Shown here: piece after piece, positions 10,306 to 20,263 of the stretch | Layout: each line of letters begins with the position of its first letter | How positions within the stretch are numbered: the first letter of the stretch is position 1 | Assembly: GCA_003347645.1 (NCBI GenBank) | Contig: QDFX01000017.1 | Coordinates: forward strand, 1-64,000 | DNA: 64,000 bases | From: Rhizobiaceae bacterium CPCC 101076 | GTDB lineage: Bacteria > Pseudomonadota > Alphaproteobacteria > Rhizobiales > Methylopilaceae | Reading direction: 5' to 3' | Position numbers and translations under genes: made by a program | The notes under the pieces: model-generated | The model's database searches: none | What the model saw: only the letters and a program-made list of their open reading frames with translations | What the model was told of the DNA's origin: nothing

Positions 10306-11976
10306 CTAAGCCGCGCCTTTCATCAATCGGTCAGCGGCGGCACGGGCCTCGTCGGTGATCCGCGCGCCTGCGAGCATGCGCGCGATCTCCTCGCGGCGGT
10401 GGCCATCCTCAAGCGGAGTGACCCGCGTCGAGACGCGGTCCTCGCCCTTCACGTCGTCCTTGGCGATCAAGAGATGGCTCGCCGCACGCGCCGCGACCTG
10501 CGGAGCGTGGGTCACGGCGAAAACCTGTACTCGCTGGCCGAGCCGCGCGAGCCGGGTTCCGATGGCTTCGGCGACCGCGCCGCCGACGCCGGTGTCAATC
10601 TCGTCGAAGACGAGCGTCGGCGCGGAACCCCGATCGGCAAGAGCGACCTTCAATGCCAGCAGGAAACGCGCGAGTTCACCGCCCGAAGCGACCTTCAGCA
10701 TCGGCCCGGCACGCGTGCCTGGATTGGTCTGGACCCAGAATTCGACGCGGTCGATGCCTTCCGGACCGGGAGCCGCCGCGTCGGTCGTGATGTTCGCGGT
10801 GAAGCGGGCGCGCTCGAGCTTGAGGTCGGGCAGTTCGGCCATCACTGCCTTGGCAAGCGCGTCGGCCGTCCTGGCGCGCTTTTGCGCCAGCTCTTCGGCA
10901 GCCTTGCGATAGTTGGCCTCGGCACTCTCAGCCTCCGCACCAAGACGCTTCAGATCGCCCTCGCCGTTCTCCAGCGCGGCGAGCTCCGCCGCAAACCGCG
11001 CGGCGACCGCGGGAAGCTCTTCGACACCGGTGCCGAATTTACGTGCCGCAGAGCGGAGCGCGAACAGACGCTCCTCGGCGCGCTCCAAATCCTTCGGATC
11101 GAAAGCGGCGGTCTCGATGGCGCTTTCGAGATGCGCCCGAGCCTCGTCGAGCGAGACAAGCGCGGCGTCTATGGCCTTCACGGCCGGCTCGACGAATGAC
11201 GGCAGGGCCCCTGCCCGGCGCTCCAGACGGCGGATAGCGGCGGCGAGCTGCGGAATCGGAGAATTCGTGCCGGCGACCGCCTGATAGACCTCGTCGAGAT
11301 CGCCCGCGATCTTCTCCGACTGCATCATCGTCGTGCGCAGTTCGGCAAGCTTATCCTCCTCGCCTGTCTCCGGCGCGAGCTTGGACAGCTCGGCATGGGA
11401 ATGACGAAGATAGTCCGCCTCCGCCTGTGCCTTCTCGACCAATTGGCGCTGCGCCTCGCGCGCGGATTCGGCCTTGCGCCAAGCGGACCAAAAGCCACGA
11501 AGCCTGCCGACTTCGTCCTCCAGGCCTCCGAACGCATCGAGCAATGCACGATGTTGGGCGGAATCGACCAGAGCACGATCGTCGTGCTGGCCGTGGATCT
11601 CGACGAGCGTAGTGCCGATCGCCTTCAACACCTGCACGCCCACGGGCTGGTCGTTGACGAAGGCGCGGGTGCGGCCGTCAGAAAGCTGGACGCGACGGAG
11701 AATGAGATCGCCGTCGTCGGGAAGGTCGTTGGCCTGGAGCACGGCGCGCGCGGGATGTCCCGGGCCGACATCGAACATCGCGGTGACCTGCCCCTGCGGG
11801 GCACCGGTACGCACCAGTCCTGAATCGCCACGTCCGCCGAGCGCGAGCGTGAGCGAATCAAGAAGGATGGACTTGCCGGCGCCGGTCTCACCGGTAAGCA
11901 CGGTCAGACCGCTGCCGGCTGCGATGTCCAGCCGCTCGATGAGAACGATGTCACGAATCGAGAGCTGGACGAGCAT
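10306..11976 (-). CDS. recN: DNA repair protein RecN
   Basis: SMC-like ATPase for recombinational repair of double-strand breaks. It is 556 residues, the family's usual size. Walker A GETGAGKS is at 29-36. Two coiled-coil stretches rich in Ala, Glu and Arg occupy about 150-370. The ABC signature SGGELARFLLALK is near 428 and Walker B LVFDEIDTGVGG near 458. It lies 33 bp after bamD in the same direction. The order bamD-recN-ligA after lpxC is the usual one in Hyphomicrobiales. Confidence 0.97.
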   Translation of the reverse strand: MLVQLSIRDIVLIERLDIAAGSGLTVLTGETGAGKSILLDSLTLALGGRGDSGLVRTGAPQGQVTAMFDVGPGHPARAVLQANDLPDDGDLILRRVQLSDGRTRAFVNDQPVGVQVLKAIGTTLVEIHGQHDDRALVDSAQHRALLDAFGGLEDEVGRLRGFWSAWRKAESAREAQRQLVEKAQAEADYLRHSHAELSKLAPETGEEDKLAELRTTMMQSEKIAGDLDEVYQAVAGTNSPIPQLAAAIRRLERRAGALPSFVEPAVKAIDAALVSLDEARAHLESAIETAAFDPKDLERAEERLFALRSAARKFGTGVEELPAVAARFAAELAALENGEGDLKRLGAEAESAEANYRKAAEELAQKRARTADALAKAVMAELPDLKLERARFTANITTDAAAPGPEGIDRVEFWVQTNPGTRAGPMLKVASGGELARFLLALKVALADRGSAPTLVFDEIDTGVGGAVAEAIGTRLARLGQRVQVFAVTHAPQVAARAASHLLIAKDDVKGEDRVSTRVTPLEDGHRREEIARMLAGARITDEARAAADRLMKGAA

Positions 11977-12009
11977 TGCGCCCCAGTATGTCCCAACCGG
12001 TCTGAAAGA

Positions 12010-12867
12010 TCAGCCGACGATGCCTTTGAACGCCTTGGAAATCCAGGAGCCCTTGTCCTCGCGCGGCTCGACACCCTTCGACTGAACGAGCTTGTAGGTG
12101 TCCTTGTACCAATCGCTTTGCGGGAAGTTGTGGCCCAGGACGGCCGCCGCAGTCTGCGCTTCGCCGACGATGCCGAGGCTCATATAGGCCTCCGCGAGAC
12201 GTGCCAGCGCTTCCTCGACGTGGCGGGTCGTCTGATACTGCACGACGACGGTCTTGAAGCGGTTGACCGCGCCGATCCAGTTGCGCTGCTGGAGATAGAA
12301 GCGGCCGATCTCCATCTCCTTGCCGGCGAGCTGGTCACGGGCAATCTGGACGCGCTTCTGCGCGCCATCGGCGTATTCGCTATCCGGGTATTTGCGGACG
12401 ACTTCGTCGAGCGCCTGCAACGCCTGCTGCGTGCGCTGCTGGTCGCGCGTCACGTCCGGGATCTGGTTGTAGTAGGACATGCCGAGCAGGAACTGCGCAT
12501 AGGCGGCATCCTTGCTGCCCGGATGAAGCGTCAGATAGCGCTTCGCGGCGATGGAAGATTCGTCGTAATTTCCCGCGCGATAATTCGCGTAGACCTCCAT
12601 CATGTGAGCCTTGCGGGCCCACTCGGTATACGGATGCTGCTGGTCGAGCGTCTTGAACCGCTCCAGCGCGGCCTTCGTATCGCCGTTGTTCAGATTGTAG
12701 AGGCCTTCGTTGTAGAGCTTGTCCGCCGGCTCGTCATTGACGGTGATCTCCTCATCGTCTTTCGCCATGGTTGAGCAAGCCGTCAGGCTCGTCACGCACA
12801 CCAGGGCGACGGCGACGATACAGATGCCGCGCGAGCCCGCGGCGAACACAGAGGAGATGCTCGACAT
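12010..12867 (-). CDS. bamD: Outer membrane assembly lipoprotein BamD
   Basis: Essential lipoprotein of the BAM complex that inserts beta-barrel proteins into the outer membrane; it sits on the periplasmic face. A signal peptide ends in the lipobox LTAC with the lipidated Cys at 31. TPR repeats follow (YNEGLYNLNNGDTKAALERF, KYPDSEYADGAQKR and others). It has 285 residues. Two adjacent ATGs (12870 and 12867) compete; the second has the better spacing to GAGG. Confidence 0.95.
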   Translation of the reverse strand: MSSISSVFAAGSRGICIVAVALVCVTSLTACSTMAKDDEEITVNDEPADKLYNEGLYNLNNGDTKAALERFKTLDQQHPYTEWARKAHMMEVYANYRAGNYDESSIAAKRYLTLHPGSKDAAYAQFLLGMSYYNQIPDVTRDQQRTQQALQALDEVVRKYPDSEYADGAQKRVQIARDQLAGKEMEIGRFYLQQRNWIGAVNRFKTVVVQYQTTRHVEEALARLAEAYMSLGIVGEAQTAAAVLGHNFPQSDWYKDTYKLVQSKGVEPREDKGSWISKAFKGIVG

Positions 12868-12979
12868 CATAAAGGCCTCGAAACACATAAGGTCGAAGGC
12901 TGAGAACTGCCCCGCCGCCTTCTAGCGCAAACACGACTGAACTGCCACCGTGGCGAAGTCGTGTCCGCGCCGAGGAACC

Positions 12980-13921
12980 TCAGTTCTTGTCCGGGGAAAA
13001 TGCGGGCTTGAGCGCCGGAATGAGATCGCCAAGACCCGCGCGAGCCGGAACCGTATCCTCCACCACAGTCCATGCCGACGAATCGGCGAACAGTGCGCGG
13101 AGCATCGCGACGTTCAGCTTGTGACCGCCACAATAGGACCGGTAGCAGCCCTGCAATGCGATGCCGGATAGCGCGAGGTCGCCGACCGCATCGAGCGCCT
13201 TGTGGCGGACGAATTCGTCGGCGCCACGAAGACCATCGGCGTTCAGAACTTCGCCGTCACCGATGACGACGGTGTTATCGAGTGAGGAACCCTTGGCGAG
13301 ACCGATCGCCGAAAGCTTCTCGAAATCCTTCATGAAACCGAAGGTCCGGGCGTAAGCGAGTTCGCGACGGAAAACCTTCGGCGTGAGGTCGAGCTCGATC
13401 GACTGACGGCCGATCAGCGCGTCGTCGAAATCGATCTCAACTTCGAGACGGAAGCCCTTGCGATACGGCGACAGCTCGGCCCAGGCGCGGCCGTGCTCGA
13501 CACGGACCGGCTTCAAAATCCTGATGTAGCTGCGCGGCGTCGCAAGCGAGGTGACGCCGATGGCGTCGATCGCCTCGACGAATGCCTGCGAGCTTCCGTC
13601 CATGATCGGCATTTCAGGGCCGTCGATCGAGACAACTGCGTTGTCGACACCGAGGCCGCGCAGTGCAGCCATCAGATGCTCGATCGTCGAGACCGAGGCT
13701 TCGTCGCGATTGCCGATGACGGTGCAGAGATCGGTCTGGGTAACCAGATCGACATGAGCGCGGAGAGCGCGAGCTTGGCCGCCCGGAAGATTGGTGCGGC
13801 GGAACTGGATGCCCGTGCCAGCCGGTGCCGGGAAAAGAGTGATGCGCGCAGGAGCGCCGCTGTGGACACCGATGCCGGCGATCGAAATCGATCCGCCAAG
13901 AGTCGTCTGCTGGTTAGCCAT
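12980..13921 (-). CDS. lpxC: UDP-3-O-acyl-N-acetylglucosamine deacetylase LpxC
   Basis: Zinc deacetylase that commits UDP-GlcNAc to lipid A synthesis. It is 313 residues. The zinc and catalytic residues are visible: H82 in STIEHLMAAL, the MDGSS motif near 107-111, and H239 and D243 in HKALDAVGD. The family start MANQQTTLGG matches alphaproteobacterial homologues. It lies downstream of ftsZ with a 273-bp gap, which suggests a promoter of its own, and before bamD. Confidence 0.97.
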   Translation of the reverse strand: MANQQTTLGGSISIAGIGVHSGAPARITLFPAPAGTGIQFRRTNLPGGQARALRAHVDLVTQTDLCTVIGNRDEASVSTIEHLMAALRGLGVDNAVVSIDGPEMPIMDGSSQAFVEAIDAIGVTSLATPRSYIRILKPVRVEHGRAWAELSPYRKGFRLEVEIDFDDALIGRQSIELDLTPKVFRRELAYARTFGFMKDFEKLSAIGLAKGSSLDNTVVIGDGEVLNADGLRGADEFVRHKALDAVGDLALSGIALQGCYRSYCGGHKLNVAMLRALFADSSAWTVVEDTVPARAGLGDLIPALKPAFSPDKN

Positions 13922-14127
13922 GCCCCCGCTTACCCCTTACACTGCGGCGCCGTGACCCGAACTTGGCGCTGCGATCCCCGAAAGCCGCGCCGCAAAAACG
14001 ACTCGTGCTTTCCTTGAGAAAGATAGGAGTCGGTCAGAATCCGAACAAATCACGCTTGGTTTCGGACTGTTACACCTCATTAACAATGTGAGGCCTCTCC
14101 CTCACGAGCGAACCCGTCAAAGGCGAA

Positions 14128-14149
14128 GGCGGCGCCTCACGACGCCGCC
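14128..14149 (-). terminator. Weak GC-rich hairpin downstream of ftsZ
   Basis: GGCGGCG and CGCCGCC flank an 8-base loop about 45 bp past the ftsZ stop, with only a mixed CTTT tail on the minus strand. The rest of the 13922-14194 gap shows no ORF. It could be an attenuator between ftsZ and lpxC. Confidence 0.3.
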
Positions 14150-14194
14150 CTGCTGTGTTTCCGAAGCCACAGTTTTGTTGCCGGTCCGCGTTCG

Positions 14195-15859
14195 TCAGTT
14201 GGACTGACGGCGCAGGAACGCCGGAATCTCGAGATCGTCCTCAAGGCCGCGCGACTGCGGACGGCCGTGTGGGTCGAGAGCGCCCTTGGCGGGGCGATAG
14301 CTCTGCTGCGGCTGCTGCTGGAGACGCCGGGCATATTCCTGAGCGGAGTTCGACGGAGCTTCCATCGTCGGCTCGTGGTGCGAACCATGATCTTCCTCCT
14401 CGCGGCGGCCGAGGCCGACGGCGGCGAGACGCTGCAGGAGCGAGGCACGCTTCGCAGCCGGAGCGTGATCCTCCGCCGGCTCGATTCGCTGCTGGGCGGC
14501 GATCTGGTTCTGCGCTGGGATCGGCAGCTCGTCGACGCGCGGCATGCGCGGCTGGCGAACCATGCGCTCGGGCGCCGGCGGGATGAACGGCGACGGCAGT
14601 TCCTCGTGGATGTCGACCGGAGCTTCCTGGACGACCGGCTCCTGAAACACCGGCGGCGGCGCCAAGGGGCGGATCGTCATCTCGTCGGCAAGCTGCTCGA
14701 CCGGAGCCGGCTCGTGGATCTCGAAGTGATCCTCATACACCGGTTCCTCTTCCGCGACCGGACGGATGATTGACGGACGGGCCTGCTCTTCCATCGCGAG
14801 GGCGGCCTGCGTGGCCGGACGCGGAGCGGGCTTCAGCCGCTGGGCGATCTCGGCAAGGCGGGCTTCGCTGTAGACCGGAGCGGCCTGACCCGCGACCATA
14901 TCGATACCGGTGGCGACAACCGAGACGCGGATCGTGCCTTCGAGCTTCTCGTCGAAGGTCGCGCCGAGGATGATATTGGCTTCCGGATCGACTTCCTCGC
15001 GAATGCGGGTCGCGGCTTCGTCGACTTCATAGAGAGTGAGGTCGTTGCCGCCGGTGATCGAGATCAGCAGACCGCGAGCGCCCTTCATCGAGACGTCGTC
15101 GAGCAGCGGATTGGCGATCGCGGCCTCGGCGGCGGCGATGGCGCGCTTCTCGCCCTGCGCCTCACCGGTGCCCATCATAGCCTTGCCCATCTCGCGCATG
15201 ATCGCGCGGACGTCGGCGAAATCGAGATTGATCAGGCCTTCCTTGACCATCAGGTCGGTGATGCAGGCGACACCCGAATAGAGCACCTGATCGGCCATTG
15301 CGAAGGCGTCGGCGAAGGTCGTGCGCTCGTTGGCGACCCGGAACAGGTTCTGGTTCGGAATGACGAGCAGCGTGTCGACGACCGCCTGGAGGCTCTCTAT
15401 CCCGGCGTCGGCGATGCGCATGCGCCGGTGGCCTTCGAAGTGGAACGGCTTCGTGACGACACCGACGGTCAGGATACCCATTTCGCGTGCTGCGCGGGCG
15501 ACGACGGGGGCGGCTCCCGTGCCCGTGCCACCGCCCATGCCGGCGGTGATGAAGGCCATGTGCGAACCCTGGAGGTGATCCCGGATTTCGTCGAGGACTT
15601 CCTCGGCGGCGGCGCAGCCGACCTCGGGCTGGGAACCGGCACCCAGTCCTTCGGTGACCTGCAGGCCCATCTGCACGATGCGTTCGGCGCGGGAAAGCGT
15701 CAGCGCCTGCGCGTCGGTGTTGGCGACGACGAATTCCACGCCCTGGAGACCGGCTTCGATCATGTTATTGACCGCATTGCCGCCGGCGCCTCCGACGCCG
15801 AAGACCGTAATACGGGGCCGAAGCTCCCGGATATCGGGCATTCTCAGATTGATAGACAT
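14195..15859 (-). CDS. ftsZ: Cell division protein FtsZ
   Basis: Tubulin-like GTPase that forms the division ring. The start at 15859 ([10 protein letters not shown]) gives 554 residues, longer than E. coli FtsZ because of the extended, Pro/Glu-rich alphaproteobacterial linker (about 320-540). The tubulin signature [10 protein letters not shown] is at 109-118 and the T7 loop NLDFADVR near 206. The C-terminal peptide [11 protein letters not shown], which binds FtsA and other partners, is intact. It lies 77 bp after ftsA. Confidence 0.98.
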   Translation of the reverse strand: MSINLRMPDIRELRPRITVFGVGGAGGNAVNNMIEAGLQGVEFVVANTDAQALTLSRAERIVQMGLQVTEGLGAGSQPEVGCAAAEEVLDEIRDHLQGSHMAFITAGMGGGTGTGAAPVVARAAREMGILTVGVVTKPFHFEGHRRMRIADAGIESLQAVVDTLLVIPNQNLFRVANERTTFADAFAMADQVLYSGVACITDLMVKEGLINLDFADVRAIMREMGKAMMGTGEAQGEKRAIAAAEAAIANPLLDDVSMKGARGLLISITGGNDLTLYEVDEAATRIREEVDPEANIILGATFDEKLEGTIRVSVVATGIDMVAGQAAPVYSEARLAEIAQRLKPAPRPATQAALAMEEQARPSIIRPVAEEEPVYEDHFEIHEPAPVEQLADEMTIRPLAPPPVFQEPVVQEAPVDIHEELPSPFIPPAPERMVRQPRMPRVDELPIPAQNQIAAQQRIEPAEDHAPAAKRASLLQRLAAVGLGRREEEDHGSHHEPTMEAPSNSAQEYARRLQQQPQQSYRPAKGALDPHGRPQSRGLEDDLEIPAFLRRQSN

Positions 15860-15936
15860 CGATCGCCTCTCAGTTTTCGCACGCGCGCGCGCCGGGTTCC
15901 TAGTTGTGTGAGCAGTGGATGGCTTGCGGCCGCCCA

Positions 15937-17259
15937 CTAGAAGCTCTCTTTCAGCCACTGCCCCACGCGGGAGAAGTAGCCGTTCGTTCCAGTGGAGCGC
16001 ATGGTTCTGCGCACCGGGTCAAAATGTTCTTCAGCCGCACGCTGCGGGTAAACGAGCAGGCCTACCGCCGCCGCGAAACTTGGCCCCTTGGCGGCTTCCG
16101 GAAGGCCCTTGATGCCGAGCGGCCGTCCGACCCGAACCTGGCGGCCCAGAATCTTCGCGGCGAGTTCGCCCAAACCGGTCAGTTGGCAGGCGCCGCCCGT
16201 CAGGACGACACGTTTGCCGGCCTCGTTGGCATGGCCCGACGCCCGAAGGCGGTCGCGGACCAGTTCCAGCGTCTCCTCGACGCGCGGTTTGACGATGCGG
16301 ATAAGCTGCGATTTCGGCACGTGGTGCGCGATCTCGCCATCCGGTTCGCCGACCGGCGTGATGTCGATCATCTCATTCTCGCTCGACATGCCCGGGAAGA
16401 CATTAGCGTGAAGCGTCTTGAGTCGCTCGGCATGGTCGATCGTTGTCGACAGGCCGCGGGCGATATCCAGCGTGACATGGTGACCGCCGAGCGCGATCGC
16501 GTCGGCGTGGACGAACTGGCCGCGCGAGAACGACGCCACCGTCGTGGTGCCGCCGCCCATATCGACGAGCGTGACGCCGATCTCGGCTTCGTCGTCGGCG
16601 AGGACGGAGAGACCCGATGCGTACGGCGCTGCGACAAGGGTCTGGACGCTGAGATGGCAGCGCTCGATGCAAAGCATCAGATTGCGCACCGGCGCGGCGT
16701 CCGCCGTGACGACATGCATATCGAGGCCGAGCTCCATGCCGACCATGCCGCGCGGGTCGCGGATACCACGGGCACCTTCGAGCGCGTAGCCGACAGGGAT
16801 CGAGTGCAGGACGCTGCGGCCCGGCTTCACGACATGGCTGGAACCCGCGCCGAGGACGCGCTGGATGTCTGACTCCGAAACCGGACGGCCGTGCACGGGA
16901 ACGGTCGCGTGATAATGCTCACTCGACAGGCGGCCGGCGGAAACGGTGACGATCAGGCTCTCGATCCGGGCGTCGGCCATGCGCTCGGCGGCGTCGACCG
17001 CGAGGCGGATCGACTGCTCGGCGGCCTCCATGTCGACGACCGCGCCGGCCTTGATGCCGCGCGACCGCTGATGGCCGATGCCGAGCACCTCGATGCGATG
17101 GGTACGGCCCGGCAGGAACGGACCGGTCTCGATCGGACGCAGGCGACCGATCAGGCAGCCGATCTTGGTCGTGCCGACATCGAGAATCGAAATGTCGATC
17201 GCGCGTTTGGGCGGAAGCGGCTTGAGGCGTGGCGTCACGCCATGGGGCATCTTCTTCAT
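15937..17259 (-). CDS. ftsA: Cell division protein FtsA
   Basis: Actin-like membrane tether of FtsZ. It is 440 residues with the nucleotide-binding phosphate-1 motif [16 protein letters not shown] near the N-terminus and [16 protein letters not shown] (phosphate 2) near 210. The C-terminal amphipathic helix [14 protein letters not shown] is a good membrane-targeting sequence. The ATG overlaps the ftsQ stop by 4 bases. Confidence 0.97.
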   Translation of the reverse strand: MKKMPHGVTPRLKPLPPKRAIDISILDVGTTKIGCLIGRLRPIETGPFLPGRTHRIEVLGIGHQRSRGIKAGAVVDMEAAEQSIRLAVDAAERMADARIESLIVTVSAGRLSSEHYHATVPVHGRPVSESDIQRVLGAGSSHVVKPGRSVLHSIPVGYALEGARGIRDPRGMVGMELGLDMHVVTADAAPVRNLMLCIERCHLSVQTLVAAPYASGLSVLADDEAEIGVTLVDMGGGTTTVASFSRGQFVHADAIALGGHHVTLDIARGLSTTIDHAERLKTLHANVFPGMSSENEMIDITPVGEPDGEIAHHVPKSQLIRIVKPRVEETLELVRDRLRASGHANEAGKRVVLTGGACQLTGLGELAAKILGRQVRVGRPLGIKGLPEAAKGPSFAAAVGLLVYPQRAAEEHFDPVRRTMRSTGTNGYFSRVGQWLKESF

Positions 17260-18248
17260 GTGCCCGCCCTCTTCGATTTTTCCTTCTTCGCCTCGGCATC
17301 GGCTGCCGCTGCGGCGTCGGAAAGGCGGACGGTGACGTGATCGGGTAGACGGAAATCGACTTCGGTGATGTCGCGCTCGCTGAGCTTCGACGTGCGATCG
17401 AGCTCCACGAAATTGGCGAGCGCCTGCTCGAAGCCCTCGACCGGCAGCTTGACATCCATGCCATTGGTGAGGCGCAGGTTCCAGCGGCGACCGCCGACGA
17501 AGACGGCCGCATAGACCTTGGAACGCAGCTCCGGATAGGGCTCAAGCGCGGCCAGGATCGCCTTCACCTGGCTCTCCGCGCCTCGGCCGACGACGAGCGG
17601 CAGATCGGCGAAACGCCCCTGCTCGACTCCGTCGATGACCGTGCCGTCGCTGGCGATGACCGCCAGCTTCTCGCCGCGCTGCCACAGCGCATAGGGCTGA
17701 CGCTCGGTCACTGAGACCGACAGCGTGTGCGGATAGAGCTTGCGAACCGACGCCGTCATGACCAGCGGGTTCTGCAGGAGACGTTCGCGAGCCGCGTCGG
17801 CATCGACGAACAGCAGAGACTGGCTGACCTGCGCACCGATCGCAGTCAGGATCTCGTCGTCAGTCAGGATCTTCCGGCCATCGACATCGATTCGTTCGAT
17901 GGTGAAACCGGAACCGCGCGCGAAGGCATCCGGCATCACCACGGCCGCCTCGGCCATGCCCTGCCAGTGATTGCCGAGCGTCGCCCCATAGGAGCCGGTC
18001 GCGGCGAGGAAGAGGAATGCGGCGAGCCAGCCCATGCCGGGCCGCGTCAGGCGATCGAGCCAGGTCCTCTCGGGACGGCGGGCGGGGCGCTGCGGAAGTG
18101 CCGGGCGAACCTGATTCGGAGCTTTACCGAGGCGCGGCTCGGTGCGGTAGACGACCGTGCGGCGTTCGGCTGTGAGCGGACGGCCGACATCGCCGACAGC
18201 CTTTAGGGGGCCATCTAACGATCTAAGCTTGCGTCCTCCACCATCCAT
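17256..18248 (-). CDS. ftsQ: Cell division protein FtsQ
   Basis: Bitopic divisome protein linking cytoplasmic and periplasmic parts. It is 330 residues: a basic, Pro/Arg-rich cytoplasmic tail, one membrane helix (WLAAFLFLAATGSYGATLG, about 74-92), the POTRA domain (FTIERIDVDGRKILTDDEI, from about 115) and the FtsQ/DivIB beta domain (SVRKLYPHTLSVSVTERQPYALW). Its 5' end overlaps the end of ddlB by 34 bp; a shorter start downstream is possible. Confidence 0.93.
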   Translation of the reverse strand: MDGGGRKLRSLDGPLKAVGDVGRPLTAERRTVVYRTEPRLGKAPNQVRPALPQRPARRPERTWLDRLTRPGMGWLAAFLFLAATGSYGATLGNHWQGMAEAAVVMPDAFARGSGFTIERIDVDGRKILTDDEILTAIGAQVSQSLLFVDADAARERLLQNPLVMTASVRKLYPHTLSVSVTERQPYALWQRGEKLAVIASDGTVIDGVEQGRFADLPLVVGRGAESQVKAILAALEPYPELRSKVYAAVFVGGRRWNLRLTNGMDVKLPVEGFEQALANFVELDRTSKLSERDITEVDFRLPDHVTVRLSDAAAAADAEAKKEKSKRAGT

Positions 18249-19135
18249 GCCACGAGCTCTTCAAACGCATACCCGGCGTGCGCCGCCAATTCCGGCACAA
18301 GACTGGTCTGCGTCATTCCGGGCTGCGTGTTGACTTCGAGACAGACGAGTTCGCCGGTTCCACCCGGCCGGTCGTCGTATCGGAAGTCCGCACGGCTCAC
18401 CCCACGGCAACCCAGTGCTTGATGGGCCTTAAGCGTGGAGTGTTGAACAAATTGGTAAACAGAGTCTGAAAGTTCGGCCGGCAAAATGTGCTTTGACCCC
18501 CCTTTCGCGTACTTCGCGTGGTAGTCGTACCACCCCTCCGCAGCGACGATATCGATCACCGCCGTGGGCTTGTCATCAATGACCGCGCAGGTCAGTTCAC
18601 GACCGTCTATGAACCTCTCAGCTAAGAGAAATTCGCCGTGCGGCCAGTCGCTTCGGGTGAGTTCCTGAGGCGGATGTTCATGCCCTGCGGGGACGATGAA
18701 GACGCCGACGCTCGAGCCTTCGGCCACCGGCTTCAGGACGTAAGGAGGCGTTAACACATGTGATGCCGCCGCCTCGCGAATATTAACCATTCTGCCGTCC
18801 GCGACGGGTACTCCGGCGGCGGCCATGGCGATTTTCGCGCGGTGCTTGTTCATCGCCAGCGACGACGCTAGGACGCCGGAATGGGTGTACGGAATCGCGA
18901 GTATTTCGAGCAGCCCCTGGATCGTGCCATCCTCGCCGAAACGGCCGTGTAGCGCGTTGAAGGCGACGTCGGGCCGCAGGTCCATGAGAGTCTTCGCGAT
19001 GTTGCGGTCGACATCGACGCAGGTGACGCGGTAGCCGGCGCGCTCCAGCGCATCGGCGCAGGGTGCGCCTGAATTCAGGGACACTTCGCGTTCCGCGGAC
19101 CAGCCGCCCATCAGGACGGCGACATGTTTCGGCAT
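18215..19135 (-). CDS. ddlB: D-alanine--D-alanine ligase
   Basis: ATP-grasp enzyme making the D-Ala-D-Ala dipeptide for peptidoglycan. The start at 19135 (MPKHVAVLMGG) gives 306 residues. Visible motifs are GGWSAEREVSL near the N-terminus, HGRFGEDGTIQG, PYVLKPVAEGSSVGV and the metal-binding CLEVNTQPGMTQTSLVP. It lies between murB and ftsQ as in other Hyphomicrobiales; a palindromic repeat separates it from murB. Confidence 0.96.
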   Translation of the reverse strand: MPKHVAVLMGGWSAEREVSLNSGAPCADALERAGYRVTCVDVDRNIAKTLMDLRPDVAFNALHGRFGEDGTIQGLLEILAIPYTHSGVLASSLAMNKHRAKIAMAAAGVPVADGRMVNIREAAASHVLTPPYVLKPVAEGSSVGVFIVPAGHEHPPQELTRSDWPHGEFLLAERFIDGRELTCAVIDDKPTAVIDIVAAEGWYDYHAKYAKGGSKHILPAELSDSVYQFVQHSTLKAHQALGCRGVSRADFRYDDRPGGTGELVCLEVNTQPGMTQTSLVPELAAHAGYAFEELVAWMVEDASLDR

Positions 19136-19152
19136 TTCAGCACCTTCCCCTT

Positions 19153-19291
19153 GCCTCTCCCGTTTACGGGAGAGGTCGACTCGCCGACAGGCGAGCGGGT
19201 GAGGGCATGATTGCAGCAACGAGCATCGTGCTTGCCCTCACCCCGGTGCGTTGACACGCACTCGACCCTCTCCCGCTCCGCAGGAGAGGGC
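19153..19291. repeat. Palindromic intergenic repeat, family A (second copy)
   Basis: Same architecture as 125-268: a CTCTCCC...GGGAGAGG hairpin, GTCGACTCG, a GGGTGAGGGC box, a short centre and the inverted second unit ending GGAGAGGGC. It fills the ddlB-murB gap and touches the murB stop codon, inside an otherwise tightly packed cluster. Confidence 0.75.
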
Positions 19292-20263
19292 TCACACCGC
19301 CCCCGTAAACACATCCCCATCCAGGAACTCGCGCACTTCCCTCCCCGGCGGGAAGTGACCCATGCGGCGGATTTCCCAGCGCAGTTCGATCCCCGACTTC
19401 GCACGCACCTTGTTGCGCACGGTCTCGCCAAGCGTCTCCAGATCGTGGGCGCTGGCTGCGTCCGTGTTCAGCATGAAATTGCAGTGCAGTTCGGACATCT
19501 GCGCGTCACCGACCTTGAAGCCGCGCAGACCGGCGTCGTCGATCAGCCTCCAGCTCGAATGACCGTCCGGATTCTTGAAGGTCGAGCCGCCGGTCTTGGA
19601 ACGGATCGGCTGTGTCGCCTCGCGCCGCTCGGTGATTTCCTTCATCGCGGCCTTGATGGCCTCCGGCTCGCCGGGCACGCCCTGGTAGACCGCCGAGGTG
19701 AACACCGCGCCGCGTGGGCCGTTCGACTTCCGATAGAGATAGCCCATGTCGCCGTTCGTCAGATTGACGATCTCACCCTGGCGGGTGACCGCCCGAAGCT
19801 CGACCACGCGATCGCGCGTCTCGGTGCCGTAGCAGCCGGCATTCATGTAGAGCGCGCCGCCGATGCCGCCTGGAATGCCGCTGTAGAAGGTCAAGCCGTC
19901 GATGCCGGCATTCGCAGCAGCGGTTGCAACGCGGGCATCCGGAAGCGCCGTACCGACGCGGAGACGATGGCGGTCCAGCACCTCGACATTGCCGAAGCCG
20001 CGCGCCGACAGGCGGATGACGACGCCGTCGAGACCACCGTCGCGGATGAGGAGATTGGAGCCCAGTCCGATCGTCGTGACGCGAATGTCTTCCGGCAGGT
20101 TCTTCAGGAAGAACGCGAGGTCTTCCTCGTCCGCCGGTTGGAAGAACAGCTGCGCGGGACCGCCGACGCGAAACCAGGTGATCTCGGACAGGAGCTGGTT
20201 CGGAACAAGATTGCCCCGGACCTTCTGGGTCCAGTCGCCGAGCTTCAGTTCGGGAAAGCTCAC
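19292..20263 (-). CDS. murB: UDP-N-acetylenolpyruvoylglucosamine reductase MurB
   Basis: FAD enzyme reducing UDP-GlcNAc-enolpyruvate to UDP-MurNAc. The GTG at 20263 is preferred: AAGGAGGG lies 6 bases upstream and GTGA overlaps the murC stop. The product is 323 residues. FAD-binding motifs [12 protein letters not shown] and [18 protein letters not shown] and the catalytic serine in GGSTFKNP are present, the type I arrangement. Confidence 0.96.
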   Translation of the reverse strand: MSFPELKLGDWTQKVRGNLVPNQLLSEITWFRVGGPAQLFFQPADEEDLAFFLKNLPEDIRVTTIGLGSNLLIRDGGLDGVVIRLSARGFGNVEVLDRHRLRVGTALPDARVATAAANAGIDGLTFYSGIPGGIGGALYMNAGCYGTETRDRVVELRAVTRQGEIVNLTNGDMGYLYRKSNGPRGAVFTSAVYQGVPGEPEAIKAAMKEITERREATQPIRSKTGGSTFKNPDGHSSWRLIDDAGLRGFKVGDAQMSELHCNFMLNTDAASAHDLETLGETVRNKVRAKSGIELRWEIRRMGHFPPGREVREFLDGDVFTGAV